Below are positions 1 through 10,525 of a stretch of DNA of 52,213 nt, piece after piece; the first letter of the stretch is position 1; each line of letters starts with the position of its first letter. The notes below the pieces were generated by a model, which ran no database searches, was not told the origin of the DNA, and was given only the letters and a program-made list of their open reading frames with translations. The translations under genes and the position numbers were made by a program. The stretch comes from Yersinia aldovae ATCC 35236 (GTDB lineage: Bacteria > Pseudomonadota > Gammaproteobacteria > Enterobacterales > Enterobacteriaceae), in NCBI RefSeq assembly GCF_000173735.1, contig NZ_ACCB01000031.1, positions 1-52,213 on the forward strand. Direction: 5' to 3'.

Positions 1-70
1 CTAATATTTAACTTCAGTTTTATACTTAATGACTACGTATATAGATATGAGTTATACTATTTAGCAGGCG

Positions 71-120
71 ATCCTGAACTTATTTTCCTCTGGAAATTCT
101 CAGGATGTAATCAGTTTTTT
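71..120 (+). terminator. Possible terminator of a gene upstream of the window
   Basis: Arms ATCCTGA (71-77) and TCAGGAT (100-106) pair, with an inner TTTTCC/GGAAA pairing, and a run of six T follows at 115-120. The T-run lies 8 nt beyond the stem, so this is a weak terminator candidate. No gene is visible in bases 1-120. Confidence 0.3.
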
Positions 121-168
121 ATGAGAAATTATCGGTATAATATCACTACAATGAGAAGGAACTTATTG

Positions 169-798
169 ATGAAAACATTAATCAACACATCAGTATTATT
201 TATACTTTATATCATGGGTATGGGAACCCTCTCTGCTCAAGAAGTTACGTTATGGCGCGAGCCAGCCCCTATTGTAAAAGAGGGGAAATATTACAGCCTG
301 ATTGTTGATCGCGGTGAACTACAAAAGGCCGCCAAAGATAGCAACAATGAATATCTCTTTGCCGAAAAAGGAAATGCTATCAAGCCATTAGTGTTAATCG
401 GTACCCCCATTGAAGTTTCAGAATTTCTGATTAAAAACCAAACCCGTGGTATTGAAAATCATATTAAAGAATTACCGGATATTTATATGGGTATTACCGA
501 TTATGTGCCACGGCAGCGATTTACTGGCTTATTTCCACTACATGATTTATTGAGTAAATCGGTTGAACAAATATCAATATTTCTACCTGGCTCGGTGGTA
601 ACTGATGCCGCAGGTATCCCTGTAGACATAAAAGAAATGTATGACGTTATTAAAAAGCTAAAACATCAGGAAAAGGTAGATGGTAAGCTACTTTACGTGA
701 AATTCAGTTATCTCCCGGAAGAAGGAATGAAAAAAGTGGGTAGAAAAACAATCAGCTTTGGTAAAATCCTTAAACAGATGCAGGATAAAAAACAATAA
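169..798 (+). CDS. Predicted exported protein of unknown function (209 aa)
   Basis: I do not recognise the family. The likely start is the ATG at 169, which has an AGAAGGA ribosome site about 8 nt upstream; an ATG at 151 and one at 121 are in frame but lack one. From 169 the product opens with a typical Sec signal (MKT, hydrophobic core, likely cleavage after LSAQ near residue 24). The mature part, about 185 residues, has no further membrane segment, no cysteine pair and no motif I can name. It is mixed alpha/beta in appearance, contains a VLIGTPIEVSEFL stretch and ends in a lysine-rich tail, so a periplasmic or secreted location is inferred. It is convergent with dusC and apparently transcribed alone. 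No counterpart stands next to dusC in E. coli, so it may be an accessory gene. Confidence 0.6.
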   Translation: MKTLINTSVLFILYIMGMGTLSAQEVTLWREPAPIVKEGKYYSLIVDRGELQKAAKDSNNEYLFAEKGNAIKPLVLIGTPIEVSEFLIKNQTRGIENHIKELPDIYMGITDYVPRQRFTGLFPLHDLLSKSVEQISIFLPGSVVTDAAGIPVDIKEMYDVIKKLKHQEKVDGKLLYVKFSYLPEEGMKKVGRKTISFGKILKQMQDKKQ

Positions 799-813
799 AT
801 CCACAATAGAAAC

Positions 814-868
814 ATGCCGTTGCCAATACCTGTAACGGCCCCCAGGCAACGGTATTTGAACATTTTTT
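814..868. terminator. Inverted repeat between convergent genes
   Basis: ATGCCGTTGCC (814-824) pairs with GGCAACGGTAT (845-855), with a 20-nt loop, and a T-rich stretch follows at 862-867 on the plus strand. It sits between the unknown exported protein and dusC, which converge, so it may end transcription from the left gene. Confidence 0.4.
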
Positions 869-875
869 AATATGT

Positions 876-1820
876 CTAAACCTGAATACAAGTAATCGCT
901 AGCGCAATATCTTTTGAGGTTTTTAATGCGCGGATTTCACTGAATAAGTCAGTAGCTTCAGCATATTCTTTACGTAAATACCCCAACCACTGTTTAATAC
1001 GAGCAACATGGTACAAGCCGGTGTCACCCTGCTTCTCCAACTGCACATATTTTTGCAACAGCTTGACCACTTCGGGCCAAGCCATACGCGGTTCGTTATA
1101 TTTAACTACCCGGCTCAGATTGGGCACATTCAACGCGCCACGGCCTAGCATCACGGTATTACAGCCTGTCACGCTCATGCACTCTTGTGCGCTCCGGTAA
1201 TCCCAGATTTCACCGTTAGCGATTACCGGTATTGTCAGACGCTGACGAATCTCACTGATCGCCTGCCAGTTAATCCGCTCGGCTTGATAACCATCTTCCT
1301 TGGTGCGGCCATGAACCGCCAGTTCGGTCGCACCCGCTTGTTGTACTGCGTCAGCAATCTCAAACTGACGATCGCCAGAATCCCAACCTAAACGAATTTT
1401 CACCGTGACTGGCAGATGAGCCGGAACAGCTTCACGCATGGCTTTGGCCCCCTGATAAATCAGCTCCGGATCTTTCAGTAATGTGGCCCCACCACCACTG
1501 CCATTAACCAGTTTTGAAGGGCAGCCGCAGTTTAAATCCACACCGTAAGAACCCAACTCAACCGCACGAGCCGCATTTTCCGCCAGCCACTCAGGGTACT
1601 GGCCTAATAACTGAATACGTACTAATGTGCCAGATTGGGTACGGCTTTGATTGTGTAATTCAGGGCAGAGCCGGTAGAAGGATTTAGCCGGCAGGAGTTG
1701 ATCGACCACCCGTAGAAACTCGGTGATACAAAGGTCGTAATCATTCACTTCACTGAGTAGTTCGCGCACCAGTGAGTCTAATACACCTTCCATCGGTGCT
1801 AATATTACCCGCATACTCAT
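876..1820 (-). CDS. dusC: tRNA-dihydrouridine(16) synthase DusC
   Basis: This FMN-dependent enzyme reduces uridine 16 in the tRNA D-loop with NADPH. The protein follows E. coli DusC from end to end. It has the N-terminal TIM-barrel start LAPMEGV, the LNCGCPS motif with the catalytic cysteine near residue 100, the NGSGGGA and KIRLGW segments, and the phosphate-binding NGEIW and LGRGAL motifs. I place the start at ATG 1820 because AAGGGGG lies about 8 nt upstream. E. coli starts two codons later, at the equivalent of 1814, and the extra upstream codons of the open frame begin at a GTG without support. Length is about 314 aa, normal for the family. It lies alone between an unknown gene and rhlE; the rhlE terminator separates it from rhlE. 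Confidence 0.95.
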   Translation of the reverse strand: MSMRVILAPMEGVLDSLVRELLSEVNDYDLCITEFLRVVDQLLPAKSFYRLCPELHNQSRTQSGTLVRIQLLGQYPEWLAENAARAVELGSYGVDLNCGCPSKLVNGSGGGATLLKDPELIYQGAKAMREAVPAHLPVTVKIRLGWDSGDRQFEIADAVQQAGATELAVHGRTKEDGYQAERINWQAISEIRQRLTIPVIANGEIWDYRSAQECMSVTGCNTVMLGRGALNVPNLSRVVKYNEPRMAWPEVVKLLQKYVQLEKQGDTGLYHVARIKQWLGYLRKEYAEATDLFSEIRALKTSKDIALAITCIQV

Positions 1821-1951
1821 TACCCAGGCCCCCTTATTCACACCCTGTTACGCTCCCTAATTGCGAGTACAACCGCAAAAAAGACCGGTAATGATACGGG
1901 TGAATCTGGCGCTAAGACAAGGAATACCCGGCGATAACGTGGATTTAGATG

Positions 1952-1980
1952 AAAAAAAACCGCCTCCGGAGAAGCGGTCT
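1952..1980 (-). terminator. Rho-independent terminator of rhlE
   Basis: Read on the minus strand, CCGCTTC and GAGGCGG form a 7-bp stem (one G-T pair) closed by the tetraloop TCCG and followed by eight T. It begins about 25 nt after the rhlE stop codon. Confidence 0.85.
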
Positions 1981-2003
1981 ATTGGGCGAATACTTTTTAC
2001 AGC

Positions 2004-3362
2004 TTATTCGCCGGGTTTACGGCTACGACCACGGGCAGAAGGTGCTGCCGGGCGGCGTTGACCATCAGCCTGGCTACGCGGGCGACTGGTGCGGCTATCA
2101 CCACGGCCTGCTGCTGCGCCTGCGCTACTTTGTGGGCGGCCTGCACCGTTACCACGGCCCATTCCAGGGCGTTGTGCACCACGTCCCTGACGGCCATTTT
2201 GAATCGGATCAGCTTTAATGCTTGGGTCCGGCTCGTAACCATCCAGTGCGATACGTGGAATTTCACGCTTCAGTAAACGTTCAATATCACGTAGCAATTT
2301 ATGTTCATCAACGCAAACCAGTGAAATCGCCTCACCGGTACGTTCCGCACGGCCCGTACGGCCAATACGGTGAACATAGTCTTCCGGTACGTTCGGCAAC
2401 TCATAGTTAACCACATGGGGTAACTGGTCGATATCCAGGCCACGAGCTGCAATATCAGTCGCCACCAGCACACGGATTTTGCCGTCTTTGAAATCTGCCA
2501 ATGCTCGAGTGCGCGCACCCTGACTCTTATTACCGTGAATAGCGGCGGCAGTAATACCGTCTTTATTCAATTGTTCAGCTAAATGGTTAGCGCCATGTTT
2601 GGTACGGTTAAATACCAACACCTGCTGCCAGTTACCTTCGCCAATCATCTGAGACAGCAATTCACGTTTGCGATTTTTATCAACAAAATGAACGCTTTGT
2701 GTAATTTGCTCTGACGCAGTATTACGGCGCGCCACTTCGACCGACGCTGGGTTGTGCAGCAGTTTGCTGGCCAGCCCTTTAATCTCATCAGAGAAGGTGG
2801 CAGAGAACAGCAGATTCTGGCGCTTGGCGGGCAGTTTTGCCAGCACACGACGGATATCGTGGATAAAGCCCATATCCAGCATACGGTCAGCTTCATCCAA
2901 TACCAGAATTTCTATCTTGGATAAATCAACCGCGTTCTGATGTTCCAGATCCAGTAAACGGCCTGGGGTCGCAACCAAAATATCAACGCCACCGCGCAAT
3001 TTCATCATCTGTGGGTTAATACTAACGCCACCAAATACCACCAGAGAACGCAATTTCAGGTATTTGCTGTAACTTTGTACGTTTTCGTCAATCTGCGCAG
3101 CCAGCTCGCGGGTTGGCGTTAAAATCAACGCACGTACCGGGCGACGGCCTTTGATTGGCTGTTGATCCTGGCTCAGCAGTTGCAACAGCGGCAAGGTGAA
3201 ACCAGCGGTTTTACCCGTACCGGTTTGTGCACTGGCCATTAAATCACGGCCTTCCAGAACTACAGGGATTGCCTGACGTTGAATTGGCGTCGGCACAAGG
3301 TAACCCTGCTCTTCAACAGCACGCAGGATGTCGGCGTTTAGGCCGAGAGAATCAAATGACAT
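2004..3362 (-). CDS. rhlE: ATP-dependent RNA helicase RhlE, DEAD-box
   Basis: RhlE is a DEAD-box RNA helicase that acts in ribosome assembly and RNA turnover in the cytoplasm. Visible motifs in order: Q-motif region TPIQ near residue 25, motif I AQTGTGKT near 45-52, [18 protein letters not shown] near 155, SAT near 190, and HRIGRTGR near 335. The C-terminal roughly 80 residues are a basic, Gly/Arg/Pro-rich low-complexity tail, usual for RhlE and thought to bind RNA. Length is 452 aa. The start at 3362 gives MSFDSLGL as in E. coli and follows a GGAGC ribosome site; the frame upstream to 3419 is not supported. It diverges from cecR across a shared control region, the same arrangement as in E. 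coli, where CecR regulates both transcripts. Confidence 0.95.
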   Translation of the reverse strand: MSFDSLGLNADILRAVEEQGYLVPTPIQRQAIPVVLEGRDLMASAQTGTGKTAGFTLPLLQLLSQDQQPIKGRRPVRALILTPTRELAAQIDENVQSYSKYLKLRSLVVFGGVSINPQMMKLRGGVDILVATPGRLLDLEHQNAVDLSKIEILVLDEADRMLDMGFIHDIRRVLAKLPAKRQNLLFSATFSDEIKGLASKLLHNPASVEVARRNTASEQITQSVHFVDKNRKRELLSQMIGEGNWQQVLVFNRTKHGANHLAEQLNKDGITAAAIHGNKSQGARTRALADFKDGKIRVLVATDIAARGLDIDQLPHVVNYELPNVPEDYVHRIGRTGRAERTGEAISLVCVDEHKLLRDIERLLKREIPRIALDGYEPDPSIKADPIQNGRQGRGAQRPGMGRGNGAGRPQSSAGAAAGRGDSRTSRPRSQADGQRRPAAPSARGRSRKPGE

Positions 3363-3563
3363 ATTACGAGAAGCTCCAGATCTTCCCAATCCCGGCGATA
3401 TCGTCAGGTGCAGTTTCAAGGGAAGATTATCAGACGAGGCATGAATTGAGGCATTACCACGAGGATTGGCACAAACTGCAGTGCACCATTGTGGCTATTG
3501 TAGCAGATATTTAGCAGGAAATGGGATATTTACTCAATTCTTGAGATTTTTATTAGCGCAAAC

Positions 3564-3578
3564 ATCAATGAAATTGAT
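3564..3578. promoter_or_regulatory. Inverted repeat, candidate CecR operator 1
   Basis: ATCAAT-GAA-ATTGAT is a perfect 6-bp inverted repeat in the 382-bp rhlE/cecR divergent region. TetR-family proteins bind such repeats. Assignment to CecR is inferred from position only. Confidence 0.4.
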
Positions 3579-3667
3579 TTATGACATCACATTAATGCCA
3601 TCCACATCATAAAAGTCAGTCTCTGATGCCCCATTTCTTTACATATCAGTCAGTGACGCCTAAAGTT

Positions 3668-3679
3668 AATCATATGATT
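3668..3679. promoter_or_regulatory. Palindrome, candidate CecR operator 2
   Basis: AATCATATGATT is a perfect 12-bp palindrome 65 bp upstream of the cecR start. It shares the AATCAT/ATTGAT flavour of the repeat at 3564-3578, about 100 bp away. Two related palindromes in a divergent region fit control of both rhlE and the cecR operon. Confidence 0.45.
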
Positions 3680-3744
3680 GATTTATTATGCGGCTGTATA
3701 TCACGATTCGCATAAATAACATCCAGTTATCGTGTAGGAAGACT

Positions 3745-4455
3745 ATGCCCCACTCCACACCTCACTCTGCACTCGCGTTAATACCGGTCACTCCACGCGG
3801 GGAACAAGCGCGTCAACAATTGATTCAGGCCGCTACCGAATTGTTCGGTGAACTGGGTTTGAAAGGGGCCACTACGCGAGACATAGCTCAACGCGCGGGC
3901 CAGAATATCGCCGCTATCACCTACTATTTTAATTCCAAAGAAGGTCTGTATCTGGCGGTGGCACAACAAATTGCCGACTTTATCCAGAACGCCTTCTCGC
4001 CACTGGTACAAGAAATTGATCAGTTTTTGCAGCAACCGGCGGCAGAACAAGCAGCCGAGCAACAATTGCATTATATACGGCGCGGATTACTGCAATTCAG
4101 CCATCTAATGACGCAGCCAGAAACGTTGAACATCAGCAAAATCATGGCGCGTGAGCAGCTGTCCCCCAGTGAGGCTTATCCACTTATCCACACACAAGCT
4201 ATCGCGCCACTACACCAGAAAATGAACCATCTGCTGGCAGCATTCATTGGCGCTGATGCCAGTGCGACCAAAACTATTCTTCATACACATGCGTTAATAG
4301 GTGAAGTTCTGGCGTTTCGTCTGGCGCGTGAAACTATCCGCCGACAGGCTGGTTGGCAGGATATTGGTGAAGCGGAGAGTGAGCTGATTAATCAGGTATT
4401 GGTAGAACATATTGACCTGCTTCTTTATGGGCTGCGGGCCAAATCAGCACGGTGA
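3745..4455 (+). CDS. cecR: TetR-family regulator CecR (YbiH)
   Basis: This is the first gene of the cecR-ybhGFSR operon. The TetR-type helix-turn-helix spans about residues 20-65, with the recognition region TTRDIAQRAG followed by AAITYYFNSKEGLYLA, a hallmark of the family. The C-terminal domain resembles the CecR ligand-binding domain. In E. coli CecR represses its own operon and affects rhlE, with links to cefoperazone and chloramphenicol sensitivity. The start at 3745 follows AGGAAG at good spacing and gives 236 aa; the frame extends upstream to 3688 but that part overlaps the promoter. ybhG starts 39 nt downstream. Two palindromes upstream are the likely binding sites. Confidence 0.9.
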   Translation: MPHSTPHSALALIPVTPRGEQARQQLIQAATELFGELGLKGATTRDIAQRAGQNIAAITYYFNSKEGLYLAVAQQIADFIQNAFSPLVQEIDQFLQQPAAEQAAEQQLHYIRRGLLQFSHLMTQPETLNISKIMAREQLSPSEAYPLIHTQAIAPLHQKMNHLLAAFIGADASATKTILHTHALIGEVLAFRLARETIRRQAGWQDIGEAESELINQVLVEHIDLLLYGLRAKSAR

Positions 4456-4494
4456 ATGGGTTAAGTTTGTTGTTATAAAAATTTAGGGAACATT

Positions 4495-5481
4495 ATGAAT
4501 CGCAAGAAGATTATAGTGGCCGTGGTTATTGTCGCTCTGTTAGCAGCGATAGGTTATGGATGGAGTTATTATCGTCAGCAACATGACGCGTCCCTGACGT
4601 TATACGGTAATGTCGATATTCGCACGGTGAATTTGGGTTTTCGTGTCGGTGGCCGGCTGGCATCACTAAATGTCGATGAGGGAGATAAAGTCCAACCAGG
4701 TCAATTACTTGGTAAGTTAGATGACGGCCCTTATCTTAATGCGTTCAAACAGGCGCAGGCCAATGTGCAAAACGCTCAGGCCCAGTTAGCGCTATTGAAA
4801 GCAGGCTATCGCGACGAAGAAATTGCTCAGGTGAGATCTGAGGTTTCTCAACGGGAAGCCGCGTTCAGTTATGCCGACAGTTTCCTAAAGCGCCAACAAG
4901 GGTTATGGGCCAGCAAAGCCACCTCAGCAAACGAGCTGGAGAATGCCCGCACCGCACGTAATCAGGCACAAGCTAATCTGCAAGCCTCAAAAGATAAGCT
5001 GGCACAATATTTAAGCGGTAACCGCCCGCAAGAAATTGCGCAAGCTGAGGCAAATTTGGCACAAAGCGAAGCGGAACTGGCACAAGCGCAATTAAACCTG
5101 CACGACACCACGCTGCTTTCGCCCTCCGCCGGTACCGTCCTAACCCGTGCGGTGGAACCGGGTACGATTTTATCAGCCAGCAATACGGTATTTACCTTGT
5201 CGCTGACCCATCCGGTCTGGGTTCGAGCTTATGTCAGTGAACCTCACTTGAGCCTGGCGATTCCCGGTACGCAAGTTGAAGTATTTACCGATGGCCGCCC
5301 AGATAAGCCTTATCACGGTAAGGTCGGTTTTGTTTCGCCCACCGCTGAATTTACCCCGAAAACCGTAGAAACGCCGGATTTACGCACCGATCTGGTGTAT
5401 CGCTTGCGTATCATCATCACCGATGCGGATGAGTCATTACGGCAAGGTATGCCAGTTACCGTCCGTTTTGTGCAACCCTAA
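4495..5481 (+). CDS. ybhG: HlyD-family periplasmic adaptor YbhG
   Basis: This is the membrane-fusion (adaptor) subunit of the YbhGFSR ABC exporter. It should link the inner-membrane permeases to an outer-membrane channel. There is one N-terminal membrane anchor at about residues 5-24 ([18 protein letters not shown]). A biotinyl-lipoyl-like half follows ([24 protein letters not shown]), then a long Ala/Gln-rich alpha-helical hairpin (about residues 75-200) and the second lipoyl half plus beta-barrel ([18 protein letters not shown]). Length of 328 aa is typical. The ATG at 4495 follows TTTAGGGAAC. It is co-transcribed with cecR and ybhF (12 nt to the next start). Confidence 0.92.
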   Translation: MNRKKIIVAVVIVALLAAIGYGWSYYRQQHDASLTLYGNVDIRTVNLGFRVGGRLASLNVDEGDKVQPGQLLGKLDDGPYLNAFKQAQANVQNAQAQLALLKAGYRDEEIAQVRSEVSQREAAFSYADSFLKRQQGLWASKATSANELENARTARNQAQANLQASKDKLAQYLSGNRPQEIAQAEANLAQSEAELAQAQLNLHDTTLLSPSAGTVLTRAVEPGTILSASNTVFTLSLTHPVWVRAYVSEPHLSLAIPGTQVEVFTDGRPDKPYHGKVGFVSPTAEFTPKTVETPDLRTDLVYRLRIIITDADESLRQGMPVTVRFVQP

Positions 5482-5493
5482 GGCGGCAAGGCT

Positions 5494-7236
5494 ATGAATG
5501 GCATCCAGCACCTAATTACGCTGGAGGAAGTGGCGAAATGCTTCCCCAGCCTGGAACACCCCGCCGTTGCCAGCCTGACCACTGAAATACGCAGTGGCGC
5601 AGTGACCGGTTTAGTCGGGCCGGATGGCGCGGGTAAAACCACACTATTGCGTATGTTGGCAGGCTTGCTAAAACCCAGTCAGGGCAAGATAACCGTCGTC
5701 GGTCTGGACCCGCTGGAAAATGATCGCCAGTTGCACGCTATCCTCGGCTATATGCCACAAAAATTCGGTTTATATGAAGATCTGACGGTGATGGAAAACC
5801 TAACGTTATATGCCGATCTGCGCGGTGTTCTCGGGGAACAGCGGCGTGAAACATTTGAGCGCCTGCTGACATTCACCGATTTAACCCGCTTTACTGAGCG
5901 ATTGGCAGGGAAACTGTCTGGCGGAATGAAGCAGAAACTGGGGTTGGCTTGTACTTTGGTCGGTCAGCCCAAAGTCTTGTTACTTGATGAGCCAGGTGTT
6001 GGCGTCGACCCTATCTCGCGCCGCGAACTGTGGCGCATGGTACATGAGCTGGCAAGTGACGGTATGCTCATTCTGTGGAGCACCTCTTATCTGGATGAAG
6101 CCGAGCAATGCCGCGAGGTTTTGCTGCTCAATGAAGGAAAGTTGTTGTATAGCGGCGCACCTCAAAACCTAACGCAGCGCATGAGTGGGCGCACTATTCT
6201 ACTCGCCGCTCAATCGGGAACCAACCGCAAACTGTTGCAACAAGCCCTGGCATTACCACAGGTGAGTGACGGGGTAATTCAAGGGAAATATGTGCGGTTG
6301 ATCCTCAAGCCAGACGTGGATCATAGCCAGGTATTATCTCTGTTAAATCAACCTAATGCCGAGATCATGGAGGCAGAACCGCGCTTTGAGGATGCTTTTA
6401 TCGATCTGTTAGGTGGCGGCCCGTCCAGTGAATCTGCGCTGGCGAAGATTATGCCCAAAGTGGCAGGTAGCCATGATGAAACCGTGATTGAAGCGCAGGA
6501 ATTAACCAAAAGATTTGGTGATTTTGCCGCCACGGATCATGTGAACTTTGCGGTTAAACGCGGCGAGATATTTGGTTTGCTTGGGCCAAACGGGGCGGGT
6601 AAATCCACCACCTTTAAAATGATGTGCGGCCTGCTGGTTCCCTCCGATGGAAAAGCATTGGTGTTGGGAATGGATCTGAAAACCAGCTCAGGTAAAGCGC
6701 GGCAACATCTGGGCTATATGGCGCAAAAGTTCTCGCTGTACGGCAACCTGACCGTTGAACAAAACCTGAAGTTCTTCTCCGGCGTTTATGGCCTGCAAGG
6801 AAAAGTTCAGCGCGACAAAATGGCGGATATGATCTCAGCGTTTAATTTCACCCCCATTTTGAAGCAAACGCCAGACTCATTACCTCTGGGTTTTAAACAG
6901 CGGTTAGCCTTAGCCTGCGCACTGATGCATGAACCGGACATCTTATTTCTCGATGAGCCTACCTCGGGCGTGGACCCCCTAACCCGCCGTGAATTCTGGT
7001 TGCATATCAACGGTATGGTGGATAAAGGCGTGACTGTGATGGTGACGACACATTTTATGGATGAGGCTGAATACTGTGACCGTATCGGGCTGGTTTATCG
7101 GGGGAAAATCATCGCAGCGGGCACACCGGATGAGCTAAAACAGCAGGTTGCCAGTGATAAAAACCTCAACCCGTCGATGGAAGAGGCATTTATCGAGCTG
7201 GTTCTACACTATGACCAGCAAAACGATAAGGAGTAA
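5494..7236 (+). CDS. ybhF: ABC exporter, fused double ATP-binding subunit YbhF
   Basis: One chain carries two ABC ATPase domains. Domain 1 (about residues 8-235) has Walker [10 protein letters not shown], signature LSGGMKQ and Walker B VLLLDEPG. Domain 2 (about 335-570) has Walker [10 protein letters not shown] and Walker [14 protein letters not shown]. The signature of domain 2 reads LPLGFKQ rather than LSGGQ, which is also the case in E. coli YbhF, so it is a family trait and not damage. Length of 580 aa matches. It energises the ybhS/ybhR permease pair; E. coli YbhFSR is reported to export drugs and Na+/Li+. ybhS follows after 5 nt, so the genes are probably translationally coupled. Confidence 0.94.
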   Translation: MNGIQHLITLEEVAKCFPSLEHPAVASLTTEIRSGAVTGLVGPDGAGKTTLLRMLAGLLKPSQGKITVVGLDPLENDRQLHAILGYMPQKFGLYEDLTVMENLTLYADLRGVLGEQRRETFERLLTFTDLTRFTERLAGKLSGGMKQKLGLACTLVGQPKVLLLDEPGVGVDPISRRELWRMVHELASDGMLILWSTSYLDEAEQCREVLLLNEGKLLYSGAPQNLTQRMSGRTILLAAQSGTNRKLLQQALALPQVSDGVIQGKYVRLILKPDVDHSQVLSLLNQPNAEIMEAEPRFEDAFIDLLGGGPSSESALAKIMPKVAGSHDETVIEAQELTKRFGDFAATDHVNFAVKRGEIFGLLGPNGAGKSTTFKMMCGLLVPSDGKALVLGMDLKTSSGKARQHLGYMAQKFSLYGNLTVEQNLKFFSGVYGLQGKVQRDKMADMISAFNFTPILKQTPDSLPLGFKQRLALACALMHEPDILFLDEPTSGVDPLTRREFWLHINGMVDKGVTVMVTTHFMDEAEYCDRIGLVYRGKIIAAGTPDELKQQVASDKNLNPSMEEAFIELVLHYDQQNDKE

Positions 7237-7241
7237 TACCC

Positions 7242-8432
7242 ATGACCGAGCCGCATCTGTTGTCAGTAAATAAAGCGCCGGTAAATGAGGACGATACTTA
7301 TCAGGACACCGGATTCTCCTGGCGTCGTCTGCGGGCATTATGCCGCAAAGAGACGCGCCAAATTCTGCGTGACCCCAGCAGCGGGTTGATTGCGTTCGTC
7401 ATTCCACTGCTGCTGCTGTTTATCTTTGGTTATGGCATTAATCTGGATTCCAGCAAACTGCATGTGGGCATTTTGTTGGAGCAGCAGAGCAAACCGGCGC
7501 AAGAGCTGGCAAATGCCTTTGCCAGTTCGCCCTATATCTCGCCGCTGATTAGCGATAACCGCGCCGCACTGATTCAAGCGATGCAAGCCGGTAAGATTCG
7601 GGGATTAATTGTTATTCCTAATGATTTTGCCGAGCAATTGGCACGGCCAGAGAGTAAAGCGCCAATTCAGGTGATTACCGATGGCAGCGAGCCGAACACG
7701 GCTAATTTTGTGCAAGGTTATGCACAAGGCGTCTGGCAGATTTGGCAACAGCAGCAGGCGCAAAATTTGGGGCAAAAAAATGATCCGCTGATTGAGGTGC
7801 AAGTACGCTATTGGTTTAACCCCGCCGCCATCAGCCGCCACTTTATTATCCCCGGCGCGATTACCATTATCATGACAGTCATCGGGGCTATCCTGACCTC
7901 CCTGGTGATCGCCCGCGAATGGGAGCGCGGCACAATGGAGGCGCTGTTATCCACACAAGTTACCCGCAGTGAATTGCTGCTATCAAAACTCATCCCCTAT
8001 TACGTCCTCGGTATGGTAGCCATGACGCTGTGTATGGTGGTGTCAGTGTTTATCCTCGGCGTCCCCTTCCGCGGCTCGTTGTGGATATTATTTGTCATGA
8101 CCAGCTTGTTCTTAGCCAGCACGTTGGGTATGGGGTTGCTGATTTCAACTATCACCCGCAACCAGTTTAACGCCGCTATGGTGGCGCTGAACGCCGCATT
8201 TCTACCCGCAGTCATGCTGTCAGGCTTTATTTTTGAGATTGACAGTATGCCTGCGGTTGTCCGTGCTGTGACCTATATCATCCCGGCACGCTACTTTGTC
8301 AGCAGCCTGCAAACCCTATTCTTGGCGGGGAATATCGGTACAGTTTTGGTGATTAACCTGTTGTTCCTGATAGCATCAGCCGTTGTATTTATTGGCCTGA
8401 CGGCATGGAAGACTCGTCGCCGGCTAGATTAA
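7242..8432 (+). CDS. ybhS: ABC exporter permease YbhS
   Basis: This is an ABC-2 type inner-membrane permease of 396 aa. It has an N-terminal transmembrane segment ([17 protein letters not shown], about residues 47-63), a large extracytoplasmic loop (about 70-190), and five C-terminal membrane helices after about residue 200. The conserved [25 protein letters not shown] segment is typical of the ABC-2 fold. Its start follows AAGGAGT at ideal spacing. The N-terminus is about 20 residues longer than E. coli YbhS. It pairs with YbhR, which is 16 nt downstream, to form the membrane channel of the exporter. Confidence 0.92.
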   Translation: MTEPHLLSVNKAPVNEDDTYQDTGFSWRRLRALCRKETRQILRDPSSGLIAFVIPLLLLFIFGYGINLDSSKLHVGILLEQQSKPAQELANAFASSPYISPLISDNRAALIQAMQAGKIRGLIVIPNDFAEQLARPESKAPIQVITDGSEPNTANFVQGYAQGVWQIWQQQQAQNLGQKNDPLIEVQVRYWFNPAAISRHFIIPGAITIIMTVIGAILTSLVIAREWERGTMEALLSTQVTRSELLLSKLIPYYVLGMVAMTLCMVVSVFILGVPFRGSLWILFVMTSLFLASTLGMGLLISTITRNQFNAAMVALNAAFLPAVMLSGFIFEIDSMPAVVRAVTYIIPARYFVSSLQTLFLAGNIGTVLVINLLFLIASAVVFIGLTAWKTRRRLD

Positions 8433-8448
8433 AGGAAGAGAGTTAACG

Positions 8449-9555
8449 ATGTTTCATCGCCTTTATACATTGATTATCAAAGAGTTGCAGTCTCTATTAC
8501 GTGAGCCGCAAACCCGCGCGATATTAATCATGCCAGTGATATTACAGGTAATATTATTCCCGTTCGCCGCCACACTGGAAGTCACCAATGCCACTATCGC
8601 CATTTACAGCGAAGACAGTGGGCACGCCTCGGTGGAATTGACCCAACGCTTTGCCAAAGCAGAAGCTTTTTCTCATGTGTTGCTGCTCCACAGCCCACAA
8701 GAGATCCAGCCGGTGATTGATAACCAGAAAGCATTATTATTGATCCGATTCCCGGAACAATTCAGTGCTGATTTGGCTAACGGTAAAACCACGCAGCTAC
8801 AACTGGTGTTGGATGGGCGGAACTCAAATAGCGCCCAGATTGCGGCAAATTATATTCAGCAAATCGTGCAGAACTATCAGTTGGAATTGACCAAAGGCAA
8901 AGTCATGCCAAATAACAGCGAGTTAGTGGTACGCAACTGGTATAACCCGAATCTGGACTACAAATGGTTCGTTGTGCCGTCATTGATTGCGATGATTACT
9001 ACCATCGGCGTGCTGATCGTCACCTCGCTGTCGGTCGCCCGTGAGCGCGAACAAGGCACACTGGAACAGTTACTGGTTTCCCCATTGACTACCTGGCAGA
9101 TTTTTATTGGCAAAGCAGTACCAGCATTGATAGTTGCGACCTTCCAGGCAACTATTGTGTTGTTTATCGGCATATTTTTCTATCAGATCCCGTTCGCCGG
9201 CTCGCTGGTACTGTTTTACGCCACCATGTTGCTCTACGGTTTGTCGCTGGTCGGATTCGGCTTGCTGATCTCCTCGCTATGTTCCACGCAGCAGCAAGCA
9301 TTTATCGGTGTATTTGTCTTTATGATGCCTGCAATCCTGCTGTCCGGTTATGTCTCGCCGGTAGAGAACATGCCCGTCTGGTTGCAAAATATCACCTGGA
9401 TTAATCCTATCCGCCACTTTACCGATATTACTAAACAGATTTATCTCAAGGATGCCAGCTTCGATATTATCTGGCACAGCTTATGGCCGCTGCTGGTGAT
9501 AACGGCCACGACAGGAAGTGCCGCTTATGCGATGTTTAGGCGGAAAATTGCGTAA
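8449..9555 (+). CDS. ybhR: ABC exporter permease YbhR
   Basis: This is the second ABC-2 permease (368 aa), last gene of the operon and homologous to YbhS. An N-terminal membrane segment (about residues 22-42) is followed by an extracytoplasmic loop and a C-terminal block of membrane helices beginning near residue 175. The coupling-helix region reads [18 protein letters not shown] in essence. The start has an AAGGAAGAG ribosome site. No plus-strand T-tract terminator is obvious after it; the hairpin at 9588-9610 fits the opposite strand better. Confidence 0.92.
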   Translation: MFHRLYTLIIKELQSLLREPQTRAILIMPVILQVILFPFAATLEVTNATIAIYSEDSGHASVELTQRFAKAEAFSHVLLLHSPQEIQPVIDNQKALLLIRFPEQFSADLANGKTTQLQLVLDGRNSNSAQIAANYIQQIVQNYQLELTKGKVMPNNSELVVRNWYNPNLDYKWFVVPSLIAMITTIGVLIVTSLSVAREREQGTLEQLLVSPLTTWQIFIGKAVPALIVATFQATIVLFIGIFFYQIPFAGSLVLFYATMLLYGLSLVGFGLLISSLCSTQQQAFIGVFVFMMPAILLSGYVSPVENMPVWLQNITWINPIRHFTDITKQIYLKDASFDIIWHSLWPLLVITATTGSAAYAMFRRKIA

Positions 9556-9581
9556 CACAGCGATTTGCTGCGCCCACACAA

Positions 9582-9612
9582 AACAAAAAGGACACCAATC
9601 TGGTGTCCTTGC
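9582..9612 (-). terminator. Terminator of ybhL
   Basis: AAGGACACC and GGTGTCCTT form a perfect 9-bp stem with a 5-nt loop. On the minus strand it is followed by TTTTTGTTTTG. It lies about 60 nt past the ybhL stop and also between convergent genes, so it may act on both. Confidence 0.85.
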
Positions 9613-9671
9613 AAATGTCTAGCAGCGTACGGCGGGCAAATTTGCCGCACCGCAGCCCTTAATCAACCAGC

Positions 9672-10382
9672 TTAGCGACGGTTGCCGAAGATTCGTAGCA
9701 ACATCAAGAACAAGTTGATGAAATCAAGATACAGAGTCAATGCGCCCACAATAGAATATTTGCGGAAGCTATCTCTATCATTGGCATCCAACTGCGCGCC
9801 CATATTTTTCAGCTTCTGAGTGTCATAAGCGGTCAGACCCACAAACACCAGCACACCGATGTAAGTCACAGCCCACATTAATGCCGGGCTTTTCAGCCAA
9901 ATATTAACGATGGATGCCAGAACGATACCAATCAGGCCCATAAACAACATGCTGCCCAACCCACTCAAATCACGCTTGGTCGTGTAGCCATAGAAGCTCA
10001 TGGCACCAAACATACCGGCAGCAATCAAGAATGTGCTGGCGATAGAAGAGCTGGTGTACATGATGAAAATGCTGGATATCGTTAAGCCGGTTAATGCTGA
10101 ATAGAGCATAAACAGCGAGGTCGCCATTGAACCGCTCAAGCGATTAACCATGCCGGAAATCACAAATACCAGACCTAACTGCACAATAATCAGCCCGAAA
10201 AAAGTGATCTGGCTGGAGAAGATAAAATTCAGTATCGCAGGGGTGTTCGCTGCATACCAGGCGACAACCGCCGTTAATAACAGACCACAGGTCATCCAGC
10301 CGTATACCTGCGCCATATATGCCTGAATGCCTGAGTTGGCACGTTCGACAATTGAACCATTAGAGCGTGGATAGCGATCCAT
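9672..10382 (-). CDS. ybhL: Bax inhibitor-1 family inner-membrane protein YbhL
   Basis: This is a BI-1/YccA-type polytopic membrane protein of 236 aa with seven hydrophobic segments. Family features include YMAQVYGWMTCGLLLTA near the N-terminus and GALTLYLDFINLFLMLLRIFG at the C-terminus. It is close to E. coli YbhL throughout. Some members of the family conduct Ca2+ in a pH-dependent way; the role in enterobacteria is not settled. The start at 10382 gives MDRYPRS as in E. coli and follows AAGGTAA; the frame extends 29 codons further upstream without support. It lies downstream of moaE on the same strand but 143 nt away, so it is probably a separate unit. Confidence 0.93.
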   Translation of the reverse strand: MDRYPRSNGSIVERANSGIQAYMAQVYGWMTCGLLLTAVVAWYAANTPAILNFIFSSQITFFGLIIVQLGLVFVISGMVNRLSGSMATSLFMLYSALTGLTISSIFIMYTSSSIASTFLIAAGMFGAMSFYGYTTKRDLSGLGSMLFMGLIGIVLASIVNIWLKSPALMWAVTYIGVLVFVGLTAYDTQKLKNMGAQLDANDRDSFRKYSIVGALTLYLDFINLFLMLLRIFGNRR

Positions 10383-10525
10383 GGTAGTTACCTTATGCAT
10401 ATTAATAATGATACAGGCTATCAACTGACAGCCCACCGACTTTTTAAGGGTATCACACAAATAGGGCAAACAAGGGAGTAAAAATAGGTATTTAGGGCTG
10501 ATCTTTACACGGGTTTACGTACGGT

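Noticed and set aside
1861-2218. Plus-strand frames over the rhlE 3' end
   Set aside because: They arise from the G+C-rich, low-complexity RhlE tail read in the wrong direction.
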